From contig NZ_OZ244111.1 of NCBI RefSeq assembly GCF_965215655.1, positions 372,001 through 436,000 on the forward strand: 64,000 nt of DNA. Direction: 5' to 3'. This document shows, in pieces, positions 22,847-32,796 of the stretch. The stretch comes from Nioella sp965215655. Its GTDB lineage: Bacteria; Pseudomonadota; Alphaproteobacteria; Rhodobacterales; Rhodobacteraceae. Under the pieces are notes generated by a model. That model ran no database searches and was not told the DNA's origin. It saw only the letters and a list, made by a program, of their open reading frames with translations. How positions within the stretch are numbered: position 1 is the first letter of the stretch; each line of letters starts with the position of its first letter. The position numbers and the translations under genes are program-made.

Positions 22847-25270
22847 GTGACCCGCCTGCCCATTGACCCCATCCTGCCCGAGCTTGAGGCCGCCCTGCGC
22901 GACCATGGCCGTGCTGTCCTGCAAGCCCCGCCGGGGGCGGGCAAGACCACCCGCGTGCCGCTGGCCCTGCTGGAGGCGGGGATTGCACCGGGGCGCATCC
23001 TGATGCTGGAACCCCGCCGCCTGGCCGCGCGGGCCGCTGCCGAACGCATGGCCGAAACGTTGGGGGAACAGCCCGGCCAGACCATCGGCTATCGGGTGCG
23101 CGGTGAGAGCAAAGTGGGGCCTGACACGCAGGTGGAAGTTGTGACCGAAGGCATCCTGACGCGGATGTTGCAGGACGAGCCGGAACTGCCGGGTATCGGT
23201 GCGGTGATCTTCGATGAATTTCACGAACGCTCCCTCAATGCGGATCTGGGGCTTGCCCTGACATGGGAAGTGCGCGGCGCGCTGCGAGAGGATCTGCTGG
23301 TGCTTGTGATGTCCGCCACGTTGGACGCCGCACCGGTCGCCACCCTTCTTGACGATGCCCCGGTCGTGACCTCCGAAGGCAAGGCCTACCCGGTCAAGAC
23401 CCGCTGGCGCGACGCCCCGCCCCGCAGGGAAGAGCGGTTCGAGCAAGCCATGGCGGGCCTCATCCGGCAGGCCCTGAGGGAAACGGATGGCGGTATTCTG
23501 GCCTTCCTGCCCGGTGAGGGCGAGATCCGTCGCACCGCCGCGCTGCTGGCGGATCTGCCGGGCAATGTGGTGATGCACCAGCTGTTCGGCGCCATGCCCC
23601 TGTCCGCGCAACGGGCAGCCCTCAGCCCCGAGCCGAAAGGGCGGCGCAAGCTGGTGCTGGCGACGTCGATTGCCGAAACCTCGCTGACCATCCCCGATAT
23701 TCGCGTGGTGGTGGATGGGGGCTGCGCCCGCCGCGCCCGGTTCGATCCCTCCTCCGGTATGTCCCGGCTGGTGACCGAAGCGGTCAGCCGCGCCGAGGCG
23801 GATCAGCGCCGGGGCCGTGCTGGCCGGGTAGCAGAGGGCATTTGCTATCGCAACTGGACAAGGGGTGGCGAGGGGGCCTTGCCCGCCTTTCCCCCTGCCG
23901 AGATCGAGGCCGCCGACCTTGCGTCGCTGGCGCTCGATCTTGCGCTTTGGGGGGCGGGGGATGGGGCTGACCTTGCCTTTCTGACGCCTCCCCCGTCAGG
24001 GGCACTGGCAGAGGCACAGGCCCTGTTGCGGGGCCTTGGCGCGCTGACCGACGCGGGCCTTGTGACGGATCATGGCAAGGTTTTGTCGCGCATGCCGCTG
24101 CATCCGCGCCTCGCCCATATGCTGGCCATGGGCGGCAAGGGAACGGAGCGTCTGGCGGCCCTGCTGTCGGAACGCGATCCGCTGCGCAACCGGGGCACGG
24201 ACCTCTCGTTGCGGTTGCGCGCGTTGGACAATCCCGGCGGGATGAATGCGGACCGGGGGGCGGTGACACGCATCAAGGAAGAGGCCAGACGCCTCGCCCG
24301 TTTCGCCAAGGGGCCACAACACAGCCTCGCCGAGCAGGCCGCGCTGGCCTATCCCGACCGCATCGGGCTGCGCCGCAGGGGCGATGCGCCCCGCTATATC
24401 CTGTCCGGCGGGAAAGGCGCGGTGATGCCCGATGGCGATGCACTGGCCGGGCAGCGGCTGATCGTGGCGACCGACCTCGATGGCAACCCACGCGAGGCGC
24501 GCATCCGTCAGGCGGTGGCACTCAGCGAGGGTGAGTTGCGCGGGCTTTATGCCGACCGGATCACCTGGGTGCAGCGTTGCGACTGGTCGCGCAGGGACCG
24601 GCGGGTGGTGGCGCGGCAAGAGGAGCGGTTCGGCGCGTTGATCCTTCAGGACCGGATCTGGAAGGATGCCCCGCCCGAGGCGATCACAACCGCCCTGATT
24701 GCCGGTCTAAGGGATCTCGGTCTCGATGTTCTGAACTGGTCAAAATCGGCGACACTCCTGCGGGCCAGACTGCGGGTCTCCGGTCTTGTCGATGTCTCGG
24801 ACGCGGCCCTTATGGACGGGTTGGAAACCTGGCTCGCCCCCTTCCTGACCGATCAAAGCAGCGCCGCCGATCTCAAACGGCTGGACCCGACCGAGGCGCT
24901 TAAGTCCCTTCTTGACTGGGATCAGCAGCAGGCGCTTGACCGGCTCGCCCCCGCGCATTGGGTTACGCCCATGGGCCGCAAGGCTGCGATTGATTACTCT
25001 GGCGATGCGCCTGAAGTGGCCCTGCGCCTGCAAGAGGTCTTCGGCACCACGACCCATCCGACCATTGGGCAGGACCGCCAGCCTTTGCGCATGACGTTGC
25101 TGTCGCCCGCAGGTCGCCCGGTGCAGACCACGACCGATCTGCCCGGCTTCTGGGCGGGCAGCTATGCCGATGTGCGCAAGGACATGCGCGCTCGCTATCC
25201 CAAGCATCCCTGGCCCGAGGATCCCGCGCAGGCGGACCCGACGCTACGGGCCAAGCCACGCAAAGCATGA
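22847..25270 (+). CDS. hrpB: ATP-dependent helicase HrpB
   Basis: DEAH-box-type helicase, about 807 residues from GTG 22847. The open frame begins at ATG 22805 inside the preceding gene; GTG is preferred to avoid overlap, although no strong ribosome site is visible. Walker A is PPGAGKTTRVP (29-38), motif II DEFHER, motif III SAT, motif V ATSIAETSLTI, motif VI QRRGRAGR, followed by the HrpB-specific C-terminal domain (HWVTPMGRKAAIDY). HrpB is widespread in proteobacteria and probably acts in RNA metabolism; its substrate is not known. Confidence 0.95.
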   Translation: MTRLPIDPILPELEAALRDHGRAVLQAPPGAGKTTRVPLALLEAGIAPGRILMLEPRRLAARAAAERMAETLGEQPGQTIGYRVRGESKVGPDTQVEVVTEGILTRMLQDEPELPGIGAVIFDEFHERSLNADLGLALTWEVRGALREDLLVLVMSATLDAAPVATLLDDAPVVTSEGKAYPVKTRWRDAPPRREERFEQAMAGLIRQALRETDGGILAFLPGEGEIRRTAALLADLPGNVVMHQLFGAMPLSAQRAALSPEPKGRRKLVLATSIAETSLTIPDIRVVVDGGCARRARFDPSSGMSRLVTEAVSRAEADQRRGRAGRVAEGICYRNWTRGGEGALPAFPPAEIEAADLASLALDLALWGAGDGADLAFLTPPPSGALAEAQALLRGLGALTDAGLVTDHGKVLSRMPLHPRLAHMLAMGGKGTERLAALLSERDPLRNRGTDLSLRLRALDNPGGMNADRGAVTRIKEEARRLARFAKGPQHSLAEQAALAYPDRIGLRRRGDAPRYILSGGKGAVMPDGDALAGQRLIVATDLDGNPREARIRQAVALSEGELRGLYADRITWVQRCDWSRRDRRVVARQEERFGALILQDRIWKDAPPEAITTALIAGLRDLGLDVLNWSKSATLLRARLRVSGLVDVSDAALMDGLETWLAPFLTDQSSAADLKRLDPTEALKSLLDWDQQQALDRLAPAHWVTPMGRKAAIDYSGDAPEVALRLQEVFGTTTHPTIGQDRQPLRMTLLSPAGRPVQTTTDLPGFWAGSYADVRKDMRARYPKHPWPEDPAQADPTLRAKPRKA

Positions 25271-25298
25271 ATTCTGCGCCAACGCCGCCAAGCGGGGG

Positions 25299-25323
25299 GT
25301 GAAGGGGGGGCGTCCCCCCTCAC
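25299..25323. terminator. possible terminator hairpin between convergent genes
   Basis: GTGA-A-GGGGGG pairs with CCCCCCTCAC across a GCGT loop, in the 125-bp gap between hrpB (plus) and the DUF2235 gene (minus). A second short G/C hairpin follows near 25340. There is no good T tract, so intrinsic termination is only plausible. Confidence 0.3.
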
Positions 25324-25395
25324 GGGCGGGCGAAGGCCCCCAAAGGGGGTCTGAGACCGGTCGTTCCCGGATCGACGCCGAAGGCGGCGAAATCT

Positions 25396-26466
25396 CTATC
25401 CAATCCGCAGCGCCCCGTCCGACATGACCGGCAACCCGGCCTGGCGCGCGGCGGGCAGGGCGCTTGGATGCACCCTCTCGGACCGGTCCAGCCCGATCCG
25501 CCGCTTGTGACGCAGCACGAAGATCCGGCTCCAGCCGCGCATGGTCCCGACCGAGGGCGCACCGGGATCGGTCAGGTAGCGGCTGCGCCAGTGGGGCGGC
25601 AGGGGCAGACCGCAATGTTCCGCCTCTCCCAGCATCCAGGCCAGCGGGATATTCGCCAGCGGTCGTGCCGCCTGCCAGTCGCCAAGCTGGCCGCCCACAT
25701 CCCCATGGGTGCCGCGAAACCACATCTGGATCACGTCGCCCTCACGCCCCTCGGGCAGGGTCCACATTACGGGCGCATAGACATCGCGGGTTTCGTCCAT
25801 TGCCAGCGCGTGGCGCCCGTGGCGGGTCGAGGCCCCCAACTCATGGCTGTGAAATTCATGCGTCTGCGGGGCCAACCGCCAAAGCAAAGGCCAGCGCAGC
25901 CCAAGCGCGCGCACCGTATCATAAACGCCCACCATCTCGATCCGCACCCGGTCATGACACCGAGAGGCGCGGAAGGCGCGCGCCTGCTGGCTGTCCGGGG
26001 CCTCCTGATAAAGGCAATAGAGCCGCTCCAGCGCGTCTTCGCTGATCTGCGCGGGCCGCAGCAGGCCCAGCTTGTCGATGAGCCCTGCAAGCGATCTGAC
26101 AGCGAAGGCCCCGCGCGAATAGCCCATCAGGAAGATGCGGTCGCCGGGGTGATAGTTGCGGGCCAGGAACAGATAGGCACGCTTGATCTGGCGGTTGATC
26201 CCGACCCCGGCCAGCACCTCGACCGAGCGTTTGACGCCGCGCCACTGGATGCCGGGCTCGTAATACAGCATCACATTGGCCGATTGGGGCAGTTCGGACA
26301 GCAGCCGGTAGGTCAGGCCGACATTGGTCTCCTGGCCCCGGCGCAGGGTGGACATGGTGCCATCGAGCAGCACCACATGGGTACAGGCGGGCCGGACATC
26401 CGGCAGGCGTGGTTCCTCGTTGCGAAACCCGCGCCAGAAAGACCATTTACCCCTGATCGGTGCCAC
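25396..26466 (-). CDS. DUF2235 domain alpha/beta-hydrolase-like protein
   Basis: 356 residues. The N-terminus VVLLDGT resembles the DUF2235 oxyanion region. LYYEPGIQ follows, and FLMGYSRGAFAVRSLAGLI carries the GxSxG nucleophile. VEMVGVYDTV and MWFRGTHGDVGG hold the likely acidic and histidine partners. DUF2235 is the fold of Tle1-type phospholipases, but no type VI secretion gene is nearby, so no effector role is claimed. The start is a GTG at 26466 with GAAGGGGA upstream, overlapping the end of the molybdenum hydroxylase gene by 20 bp, which suggests co-transcription. Confidence 0.82.
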   Translation of the reverse strand: MAPIRGKWSFWRGFRNEEPRLPDVRPACTHVVLLDGTMSTLRRGQETNVGLTYRLLSELPQSANVMLYYEPGIQWRGVKRSVEVLAGVGINRQIKRAYLFLARNYHPGDRIFLMGYSRGAFAVRSLAGLIDKLGLLRPAQISEDALERLYCLYQEAPDSQQARAFRASRCHDRVRIEMVGVYDTVRALGLRWPLLWRLAPQTHEFHSHELGASTRHGRHALAMDETRDVYAPVMWTLPEGREGDVIQMWFRGTHGDVGGQLGDWQAARPLANIPLAWMLGEAEHCGLPLPPHWRSRYLTDPGAPSVGTMRGWSRIFVLRHKRRIGLDRSERVHPSALPAARQAGLPVMSDGALRIG

Positions 26467-28639
26467 TGCTCCCCTTCGCCTCCTCGATCATCTGCCAGAC
26501 ACGATGCGGTGTGAACGGCATATCCGCAACCCTGACCCCCACGGGCCAAAGCGCATCCTGAACCGCGTTCGCCACCGCCGCCATCGCGCCAATGGTCCCC
26601 GCCTCGCCACAGCCTTTCATGCCGAGCATGTTGGTGTGCGTTTCCGTGGGCTCCGAGTGGAAGTCGAAAAACGGGAAATCGCCCGCGCGCGGCATACCGT
26701 AATCCATGAAACTGGCGGTCAGCAGCTGCCCGTTTTCATCGAAGACCACCCGTTCGTTCATCGCCTGCCCGGCCCCCTGCGCAATGCCGCCATGGATCTG
26801 CCCCTCGACCAGCATCGGGTTCATGAGGTTGCCCAGATCGTCCGTCACCGTATAGCGCTCGATGGTTAACAAACCGGTTTCGGGGTCGATCTCCACCTCT
26901 GCGATGTGGCAGCCATTGGGGAAGGACCGTCCCGCGTTGCGGATTTCCTTCTGGGCCACCAGCAGGTCGGCGCGGCCCTCTGCCTCGGCCCGTTCGGCCA
27001 GTTCCATCAGCCCCACGACCGTATTCGACCCCGGCGCGCGGAACACTGCCTCCTCCGGGTCGAACCGGGCCCCTTCCGCACCGATCACCTCTTCGGCAAA
27101 GGGCATAAGCCCATCCAGCAGCACGTCCGAGGTGGCGTAGATGGCCGAGCCCTGAACCGTGACCGACCGAGACCCGCCAGTGCCACCCCCCTTGGCGATC
27201 TGGTCGCTGTCGCCTTGCACGATCTCGATCTGATCCAGATCGAGCCCCAACCGGTCGCGCAGCAGCTGTTTGTAGACTGTCTCATGCCCCTGTCCACGTA
27301 GCTTGCCCTTCGCGGCACTTTCGGCCCGGCGCGCGTCGAACCCGGCGGTGTCGGCCTCCCGCGCCGCCCGGTCCATCGCCCGCGCGAAATCGCCCGAATC
27401 GTAAAGCTCGCCCGCCGCGGTTTTGTAGGGCATCTGGCCGGGAGCAATGAACGCCCGGCGGCGCAGCTCCATCGGGTCCACCCCCAGAACCCGCGCCGCA
27501 TGGTCCATGGCACGTTCCAGCACATAGATCGCCTCTGGCCGTCCGGCCCCTCGATAGGCATCAACCTGCGTCGTATTGGTGAACACCGCCTTGTTGTTCA
27601 TGTAGGCCGCCTGCACATCGTAGACGCCGGGAAAGACGTGGGAAAACAGGCGGCTCTGGATGATTTGGGCGAAGCCCGACACATAGGCCCCCACGTTCGA
27701 GACCGTGTGTAGGCGATATCCTGTCAGCTTGAAATTGGCGTCAAACGCCAGTTCCGCCGTGCAGGTCAGGTCGCGCCCGCCATTGTCCGACAGCATCGAT
27801 TCCGTTCGGTCGGCCATCCAGCGCACGGGCTGGCGCAATTCCCGCGCCGCGAAGGATAGAAGGAAATGTTCCGGGTAGCGCATGGTTTTCATGCCAAACG
27901 CACCGCCCACGTCGGGCGTGGTCACCAGAACGTCCTCAGGGTCCATCCCCAACCACGCGGTGATCTCGGCCTTCTTGGTCCAGACCCCTTGCCCGTTCTC
28001 GCAGACATGCAACCGCTCGCCCTGCATCTCGGCAGTGATGGCGCGCGGCTCCATGCTGGCGCACATGATCCGGTTGTCCTCGACCGTGACGGCGACCACA
28101 TGAGCCGCGTCCGCCAGCGCCCTATCTGCGGCCTCTTTGTCACCAGCCCCCCAGGAATAGCAGAGGTTTCCGGGCGCTTCGGGGTGGATTTCCGGTCCAC
28201 CAAGGGCCACGTCGAGCTTCGGCTCCAACTCGTCGAAATCGAGCACGACCAGTTCCGCCGCATCCCGCGCGGCGGCCATGGTCTCGGCCACGATGAACAC
28301 CACGGGTTCGCCCACGAAGCGTACCCGGCCTTCGGCAAGGATCGGGCGGCGCGGGGCGGCGGCCTTGCCCCCGTCTTCGGTGTCGATCACCGTGAAGGGG
28401 ATGGAATTGGCCAGCCCCGCCGCCGCCAGATCCGCCGCCGTCACCACAAGATGCACGCCGGACATATCCCGCGCCGCGCTCACCTCCAGTTCCGTGATTT
28501 CCGCATGGGCCACCGGGCTGCGCAGCAGGTAGCAGTGCAGCGCCCCCTCCGGCGCGATGTCGTCCACGTAACGCCCTTGCCCGGTCAGGAACCGCTGGTC
28601 CTCTTCCCGCGTCACCGACTGGCTGCTTCCGAATTTCAT
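26447..28639 (-). CDS. molybdenum hydroxylase large subunit (CoxL/xanthine dehydrogenase family) with internal gap
   Basis: 730 residues, family usually about 770-800. The N-terminal a/b-hammerhead domain runs from RFLTGQGRYVDD. The Mo-binding domain has GGAFGMKT, the form-II loop AYRGAGRPE (not the CO-dehydrogenase loop with Cys) and the catalytic-Glu motif GCGEAGTIGA near the end. Between ESAAKGKLRG and GQGHETVY about 45-55 residues normally present in this family are missing, in frame: K-G-K-L-R-G is followed directly by Q-G-H-E-T. No medium (FAD) or small (2Fe-2S) subunit gene is adjacent. The enzyme may be inactive or altered; the substrate is unknown. Confidence 0.8.
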   Translation of the reverse strand: MKFGSSQSVTREEDQRFLTGQGRYVDDIAPEGALHCYLLRSPVAHAEITELEVSAARDMSGVHLVVTAADLAAAGLANSIPFTVIDTEDGGKAAAPRRPILAEGRVRFVGEPVVFIVAETMAAARDAAELVVLDFDELEPKLDVALGGPEIHPEAPGNLCYSWGAGDKEAADRALADAAHVVAVTVEDNRIMCASMEPRAITAEMQGERLHVCENGQGVWTKKAEITAWLGMDPEDVLVTTPDVGGAFGMKTMRYPEHFLLSFAARELRQPVRWMADRTESMLSDNGGRDLTCTAELAFDANFKLTGYRLHTVSNVGAYVSGFAQIIQSRLFSHVFPGVYDVQAAYMNNKAVFTNTTQVDAYRGAGRPEAIYVLERAMDHAARVLGVDPMELRRRAFIAPGQMPYKTAAGELYDSGDFARAMDRAAREADTAGFDARRAESAAKGKLRGQGHETVYKQLLRDRLGLDLDQIEIVQGDSDQIAKGGGTGGSRSVTVQGSAIYATSDVLLDGLMPFAEEVIGAEGARFDPEEAVFRAPGSNTVVGLMELAERAEAEGRADLLVAQKEIRNAGRSFPNGCHIAEVEIDPETGLLTIERYTVTDDLGNLMNPMLVEGQIHGGIAQGAGQAMNERVVFDENGQLLTASFMDYGMPRAGDFPFFDFHSEPTETHTNMLGMKGCGEAGTIGAMAAVANAVQDALWPVGVRVADMPFTPHRVWQMIEEAKGSSGTDQG

Positions 28640-28785
28640 GATCCGCTCCGACTTGCCTCGCCTTCATAGGTATCAAGCCCGCGCGAACTGTCCAGCCCAC
28701 GCGATTTCACCGCAATTCCCGTTCCCGTGGCCTTGGCCTTTCACCCGATAGAGGATAAGTCACCTTCAAGCTAAAAACATGGGAC

Positions 28786-31611
28786 ATGCAGGCGATGGAA
28801 AAGACCTTTAACGCCGCCGAGGCCGAACCGAAGATCCTGGCGAAATGGGACGAGACGAACGCCTTTGCCGCTGGTGCCAATGCCAGCCGGGATGAGACCT
28901 TCTGCATCATGATCCCGCCGCCCAATGTGACCGGCAGCCTGCATATGGGTCATGCCTTCAACAACACGTTGCAGGATATCCTTGTGCGCTGGCACCGGAT
29001 GCGCGGGTTTGACACGCTCTGGCAGCCCGGCACCGACCATGCGGGCATCGCCACGCAGATGGTGACCGAACGAGAGATGGCGGCGAATGGTGAGCCGTCG
29101 CGCCGCGAAATGGGGCGTGAGAAATTCCTCGACCGCGTCTGGCAGCAGAAGGTCAATTCGCGCGGCACCATCATCGGGCAGTTGAAGCGCCTCGGTGCCT
29201 CCTGCGACTGGTCGCGCGAGGCCTTCACCATGGGCGGCGCCGAAGGCGACCCGGATCGCGGCAACCACGCCAATTTCCACGATGCCGTCATCAAGGTCTT
29301 CGTGGAGATGTACAACAAGGGCTTCATCTATCGCGGCAAGCGGCTGGTGAACTGGGACCCGCATTTCGAGACCGCGATTTCCGATCTGGAGGTCGAGCAG
29401 GTCGAGGTGAACGGCAAGATGTGGCGCCTGCGCTACAAGCTCGATGGCGGCGAGACCTATGAGCATCCGATTGAGTTCGACGAGGAAGGCAACCCGACCG
29501 ACTGGGAAACCCGCGATTACCTGACCGTCGCCACGACGCGCCCCGAAACGATGCTGGGCGATACCGGCGTGGCCGTCCACCCCGAGGACCGGCGCTATGC
29601 CCACCTCATTGGCAAGACCGTCACGCTGCCGATCTGTGGCCGCTCCATTCCCATCGTGGCCGACGAGTACGCCGACCCGGACAAGGGCACCGGTGCCGTG
29701 AAGATCACGCCCGCCCATGACTTCAACGACATGGAAGTCGGCAAACGGACGGGGCTGAAAGCTATCAACATCATGACCACCCGCGCGGCGATGTTCCTGC
29801 GCGGCAATGACGATTTCGCAGAGGGCTGCCCGGCCGACATGATCGGCGCGGCCATCGAACGTTACGACGGCATGGATCGTTACGAGGCGCGTGATGCCAT
29901 CGTGACCGAAGCACGCGACAATGGCTGGCTCGACGGGATCGACGAAGACAAGCACATGGTGCCCCATGGCGACCGGTCGAAGGTTGCGATTGAGCCCTAC
30001 CTGACCGACCAGTGGTTCGTGGATGCCGCCAAGATCGTCGGCCCCGCTTTGGACGCCGTCCGGCAGGGCATGGCCGCGCAGGAGGCCGGGGAATTCGACG
30101 AAACCGCAGGCTACACCCGTATCCTGCCGGAACGCGACGCCAAGACTTATTACCACTGGCTGGAAAATATCGAGCCCTGGTGCATCAGCCGCCAGCTATG
30201 GTGGGGGCACCAGATTCCGGTTTGGTATGACGAGGACGGCAACGAATACTGCGCCGCAACCGAGGACGAGGCGATTGTCATGTCGGGCGGCAAGGCGCTG
30301 ACCCGGGATGAGGACGTGCTGGACACCTGGTTCTCTTCCGGCCTCTGGCCCATCGGCACGCTCGGCTGGCCCGAGGAAACCGACGCCTATGCCAAGTATT
30401 TCCCGACCTCGACGCTCATCACCGGCTTCGACATCATCTTCTTCTGGGTCGCCCGGATGATGATGATGCAGCTTGCCGTGGTCGACCAGATCCCCTTCCA
30501 CACGGTCTATGTCCATGCCCTCGTGAGGGACGAGAAGGGCAAGAAGATGTCCAAGTCCCTGGGCAATGTGCTGGACCCGCTGGAACTGATTGACGAATAC
30601 GGCGCCGATGCGGTGCGCTTCACGCTCGCCTCCATGGCCGCCATGGGCCGCGACCTGAAGCTTTCGACGAGCCGCATCGCGGGCTACCGCAACTTCGCCA
30701 CCAAGATTTGGAACGCCGCCCGCTTTGCCGAGATGAACGAGTGCAAGCCGGTGCCGGGCTTCGACCCTGCTGCTGTCACCCAAACCGTCAACCGCTGGAT
30801 CGTGGGCGAGATCGCCCGCGCCCGCGTGGCCCACGACGCGGCGCTCGATGCCTACCGGTTCAACGATGCGGCGAACGGGCTTTACGCCACCGTTTGGGGC
30901 AAGGTCTGCGACTGGTACCTGGAATTTGCGAAGCCGCTCTTCGCTTCCGGCGACGAAGCCGTGATCGCGGAAACCCGCGCCACCATGGCCTGGGTCATCG
31001 ACCAATGCCTGGTAATGCTGCACCCCACCATGCCCTTCGTCACCGAAGAGCTGTGGGGCCAGATCACTAAGCGCGAGAAGCTGCTGGTCCACACCGACTG
31101 GCCGACCTATGGCGAGGAACTGGTGGATGCCGAGGCCGACCGCGAGATGAACTGGGTCATCGGCCTGATCGAAGCCATCCGGTCCGTCCGCGCGCAGATG
31201 CATGTGCCCGCCGGATTGAAAGTGCCGCTGTTGCAGGCAGAGCTGGACGTCAAGGGGCAAGCCGCGTGGAACCGCAACGAAGCGATGATCCTGCGGCTGG
31301 CTCGGGTTGTCGGCGTCGAAGCGGTGGACGCGCTGCCAAAGGGCGCCGTCACCATCGCCGTGGACGGCGCGGTCTTTGGCCTACCGATTGCCGACATCAT
31401 CGACGTGGACGAGGAAAAGGCGCGGCTGGAAAAGGTGCTTGGCAAGCTCGCCAAGGAACTGGGCGGGCTGCGCGGGCGGCTGAACAACCCGAAATTCGCC
31501 GAAAGCGCCCCGGCAGAAGTGGTCGAGGAAACCCGCGACAACCTTGCTGCGCGTGAAGAGGAAGAGGCCAAGATCAAGGACGCGCTTGCGCGTCTGGCAG
31601 AGATCGGCTAA
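28786..31611 (+). CDS. valS: valyl-tRNA synthetase
   Basis: Class Ia aminoacyl-tRNA synthetase charging tRNA-Val, with an editing domain. About 941 residues from ATG 28786 (ATG 28795, three codons on, is equally possible). The HIGH motif appears as HMGH (53-56), KMSKS is at 587-591, the CP1 editing domain with TTRPETMLGD lies in between, and GTDHAGIATQ is present. The C-terminal coiled-coil arm typical of ValS is visible (EEKARLEKVLGKLAKELGGL). Monocistronic, divergent from the CoxL-like gene across 146 bp. Confidence 0.97.
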   Translation: MQAMEKTFNAAEAEPKILAKWDETNAFAAGANASRDETFCIMIPPPNVTGSLHMGHAFNNTLQDILVRWHRMRGFDTLWQPGTDHAGIATQMVTEREMAANGEPSRREMGREKFLDRVWQQKVNSRGTIIGQLKRLGASCDWSREAFTMGGAEGDPDRGNHANFHDAVIKVFVEMYNKGFIYRGKRLVNWDPHFETAISDLEVEQVEVNGKMWRLRYKLDGGETYEHPIEFDEEGNPTDWETRDYLTVATTRPETMLGDTGVAVHPEDRRYAHLIGKTVTLPICGRSIPIVADEYADPDKGTGAVKITPAHDFNDMEVGKRTGLKAINIMTTRAAMFLRGNDDFAEGCPADMIGAAIERYDGMDRYEARDAIVTEARDNGWLDGIDEDKHMVPHGDRSKVAIEPYLTDQWFVDAAKIVGPALDAVRQGMAAQEAGEFDETAGYTRILPERDAKTYYHWLENIEPWCISRQLWWGHQIPVWYDEDGNEYCAATEDEAIVMSGGKALTRDEDVLDTWFSSGLWPIGTLGWPEETDAYAKYFPTSTLITGFDIIFFWVARMMMMQLAVVDQIPFHTVYVHALVRDEKGKKMSKSLGNVLDPLELIDEYGADAVRFTLASMAAMGRDLKLSTSRIAGYRNFATKIWNAARFAEMNECKPVPGFDPAAVTQTVNRWIVGEIARARVAHDAALDAYRFNDAANGLYATVWGKVCDWYLEFAKPLFASGDEAVIAETRATMAWVIDQCLVMLHPTMPFVTEELWGQITKREKLLVHTDWPTYGEELVDAEADREMNWVIGLIEAIRSVRAQMHVPAGLKVPLLQAELDVKGQAAWNRNEAMILRLARVVGVEAVDALPKGAVTIAVDGAVFGLPIADIIDVDEEKARLEKVLGKLAKELGGLRGRLNNPKFAESAPAEVVEETRDNLAAREEEEAKIKDALARLAEIG

Positions 31612-31689
31612 CTGCCCGCCCTTCTGTTACAACCAGCGACGCGCGGGAAACCCTTGCGCGTCGCTTCGCTTTTGGGTTCTTCTCTTGCC

Positions 31690-32796
31690 ATGATCGGTCC
31701 ACGCTACACATCGCTCGTCCAGAGCCTGCCCGCCTCCGTCCCCTTTGTGGGCCCCGAAACCCAGGAACGGGCCCGCGGCGAGGCTTTTCGCGCGCGGCTT
31801 GGGGCCAATGAAAGCGTTTTCGGTCCATCTCCCAAGGCCAAGGCAGCCATCGCCGAAGCCGTGAAAGAGGCGTGGATGTATGGCGACCCGGAATCCTACG
31901 ATCTGCGCGCAGCGCTTGCGGCCCATCATGGTGTGGGCATGGAAAACATCGTGGTGGGTGAAGGGATCGACGGCCTGCTTGGCTATCTGGTTCGTCTGCT
32001 GGTCAAGCCTGGCGATGCGGTGGTCACTTCGGACGGGGCCTACCCGACCTTCAACTACCACGTGGCCGGGTTCGGCGGCGAGCTTCACAAGGTGCCCTAT
32101 GCCGATGACCATGAAGACCCGCTGTCGCTGATCGTAAAAGCTCATGAAACGCGCGCCAAGCTGCTCTATTTCGCCAATCCCGACAATCCCATGGGCAGTT
32201 GGCATGATGCGGCCACGGTTCAGCACCTGATCAATTCGGCACCCGAAGGCTGCCTTCTGGTTCTGGACGAGGCCTATTGTGACAGTGCTCCTGCCGATGC
32301 GATCCCGCCGCTTGATGCCAGCGACACCCGCGTGATTCGCATGCGCACCTTCTCCAAGGCTTACGGCCTTGCGGGCATGCGCGTGGGCTATGCAATCGCA
32401 GAGGCCGGGCTGATCACCGCCTTCAACAAGATCCGCAACCATTTCGGCATGAGCCGCGTGTCGCAGGCCGCCGCGCTGGCGGCGTTGGAGGACCAGGATT
32501 ACCTGCGTGAAACGGTGACCCGGATTGCGAACTCCCGCGACCAGATCGGCCGGATCGCAAGGGACAACGGGCTGACACCGCTACCGTCCGCAACCAATTT
32601 CGTGGCCATCGACTGCGGTCGCGACGGGGATTTTGCCCGGTCCGTGCTTCAGGGGCTGGTGGCGCGAGGCATCTTCGTGCGTATGCCGTTCACGTCCCCA
32701 CAGGATCGCTGCATCCGCGTGAGTTGCGGGCGCGACGAAGATCTTGCCGCATTCGCCGAGTGTCTTCCCGCCGCGTTGGACGAGGCGCGCGGCTAA
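31690..32796 (+). CDS. PLP-dependent aminotransferase, histidinol-phosphate aminotransferase-like
   Basis: 368 residues from ATG 31690. Fold-type I aminotransferase class I/II: ANPDNPMGS (residues 162-170), VLDEAYCD with the PLP-N1 Asp193, and the Schiff-base Lys223 in RTFSKAYGLAGMRVGY. The overall look is HisC-like, but there is no his operon here, so the true substrate may be a different amino acid. It is the last plus-strand gene before three palindromes that separate it from the convergent class V aminotransferase. Confidence 0.85.
   Translation: MIGPRYTSLVQSLPASVPFVGPETQERARGEAFRARLGANESVFGPSPKAKAAIAEAVKEAWMYGDPESYDLRAALAAHHGVGMENIVVGEGIDGLLGYLVRLLVKPGDAVVTSDGAYPTFNYHVAGFGGELHKVPYADDHEDPLSLIVKAHETRAKLLYFANPDNPMGSWHDAATVQHLINSAPEGCLLVLDEAYCDSAPADAIPPLDASDTRVIRMRTFSKAYGLAGMRVGYAIAEAGLITAFNKIRNHFGMSRVSQAAALAALEDQDYLRETVTRIANSRDQIGRIARDNGLTPLPSATNFVAIDCGRDGDFARSVLQGLVARGIFVRMPFTSPQDRCIRVSCGRDEDLAAFAECLPAALDEARG

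Noticed and set aside
26447..28639. Assignment of the large subunit as true CO dehydrogenase
   Set aside because: The active-site loop is AYRGAGR rather than the Cys-containing form I loop, and CoxM/CoxS are absent.
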